This document shows, piece after piece, positions 5,681 to 5,742 of a stretch of 5,742 bases of DNA; position 1 is the first letter of the stretch; every line of letters begins with the position of its first letter. This DNA is from Pseudomonadota bacterium (lineage in GTDB: Bacteria > Pseudomonadota > Alphaproteobacteria > Rhizobiales > Hyphomicrobiaceae). A model generated the notes under the pieces. That model ran no database searches, was not told where the DNA came from, and was given only the letters and a program-made list of their open reading frames with translations. The stretch covers positions 1 through 5,742 of the forward strand of contig JAEZAW010000033.1 in the NCBI GenBank assembly GCA_023430315.1. The letters run 5' to 3'. A program made the position numbers and the translations under genes.

Positions 5681-5742
5681 ATGGCGACCACAACGGGTTA
5701 CGATGTCCCGGCGATCGAGCTGACGGTCGCTCGCCGCCAGCT
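5681..5742 (+). CDS. Possible 5' end of a gene running off the window
   Basis: From ATG 5681 an open frame runs to the edge (MATTTGYDVPAIELTVARRQ and on), 20 full codons with mostly G or C third positions. There is no convincing ribosome-binding site, and a short gggcg/cgccc hairpin (5666-5679) sits directly before the ATG. A minus-strand gene ending at TGA (complement of 5663-5665) is a competing reading. Too short to name. Confidence 0.3.
   Translation, partial: MATTTGYDVPAIELTVARRQ

Overview
The window looks like a chromosomal piece of a GC-rich alphaproteobacterium, most likely of the order Hyphomicrobiales (Rhizobiales). The support is a strong G/C bias at third codon positions, a SAM-II (metA motif) riboswitch in front of metZ, the long double-domain alphaproteobacterial form of dCTP deaminase, and an exact FNR/FixK-type box. 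The genus cannot be fixed from the sequence. There is no sign of a mobile element, phage, CRISPR array, rRNA or tRNA.

Layout. Positions 1-97 hold the 3' end of a small Cys/Trp/Tyr-rich protein gene. A full-length paralogue with a signal peptide follows at 275-565 and ends at a strong UUCG-capped intrinsic terminator. Two universal stress protein (USP) genes then run on the minus strand as a likely operon: a two-domain USP (1154-1990) followed by a one-domain USP (671-1108). A perfect TTGAT-N4-ATCAA box lies 54 bp upstream of the first USP start, on the axis of a larger 46-bp dyad. Next on the minus strand is the double-domain dCTP deaminase (2156-3277). It is divergent from metZ (3526-4737, plus strand), O-succinylhomoserine sulfhydrylase. 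An FMN-type nitroreductase gene (4811-5650) follows metZ on the same strand, and a possible 5' end of another gene runs off the right edge.

The richest regulatory region is the 248-bp dcd-metZ intergenic stretch. It holds a sigma70-like promoter, a SAM-II aptamer starting within a few bases of the predicted transcription start, and an intrinsic terminator with a T-rich tail. The terminator's 3' half contains nine bases exactly complementary to the 5' strand of aptamer stem P1. Together these read as a complete SAM-dependent transcription attenuator: with SAM bound, P1 is closed, the terminator forms and metZ is off; without SAM, the P1 5' strand can pair with the terminator and block it.

The genes fall into three functional groups: anaerobic or stress response (the USP pair under the FNR/FixK-like box), nucleotide metabolism (dUTP/dTTP supply by dcd), and methionine biosynthesis (metZ under SAM control). 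The nitroreductase may share the metZ transcript. No wholly new gene system is evident; the most notable content is regulatory DNA.
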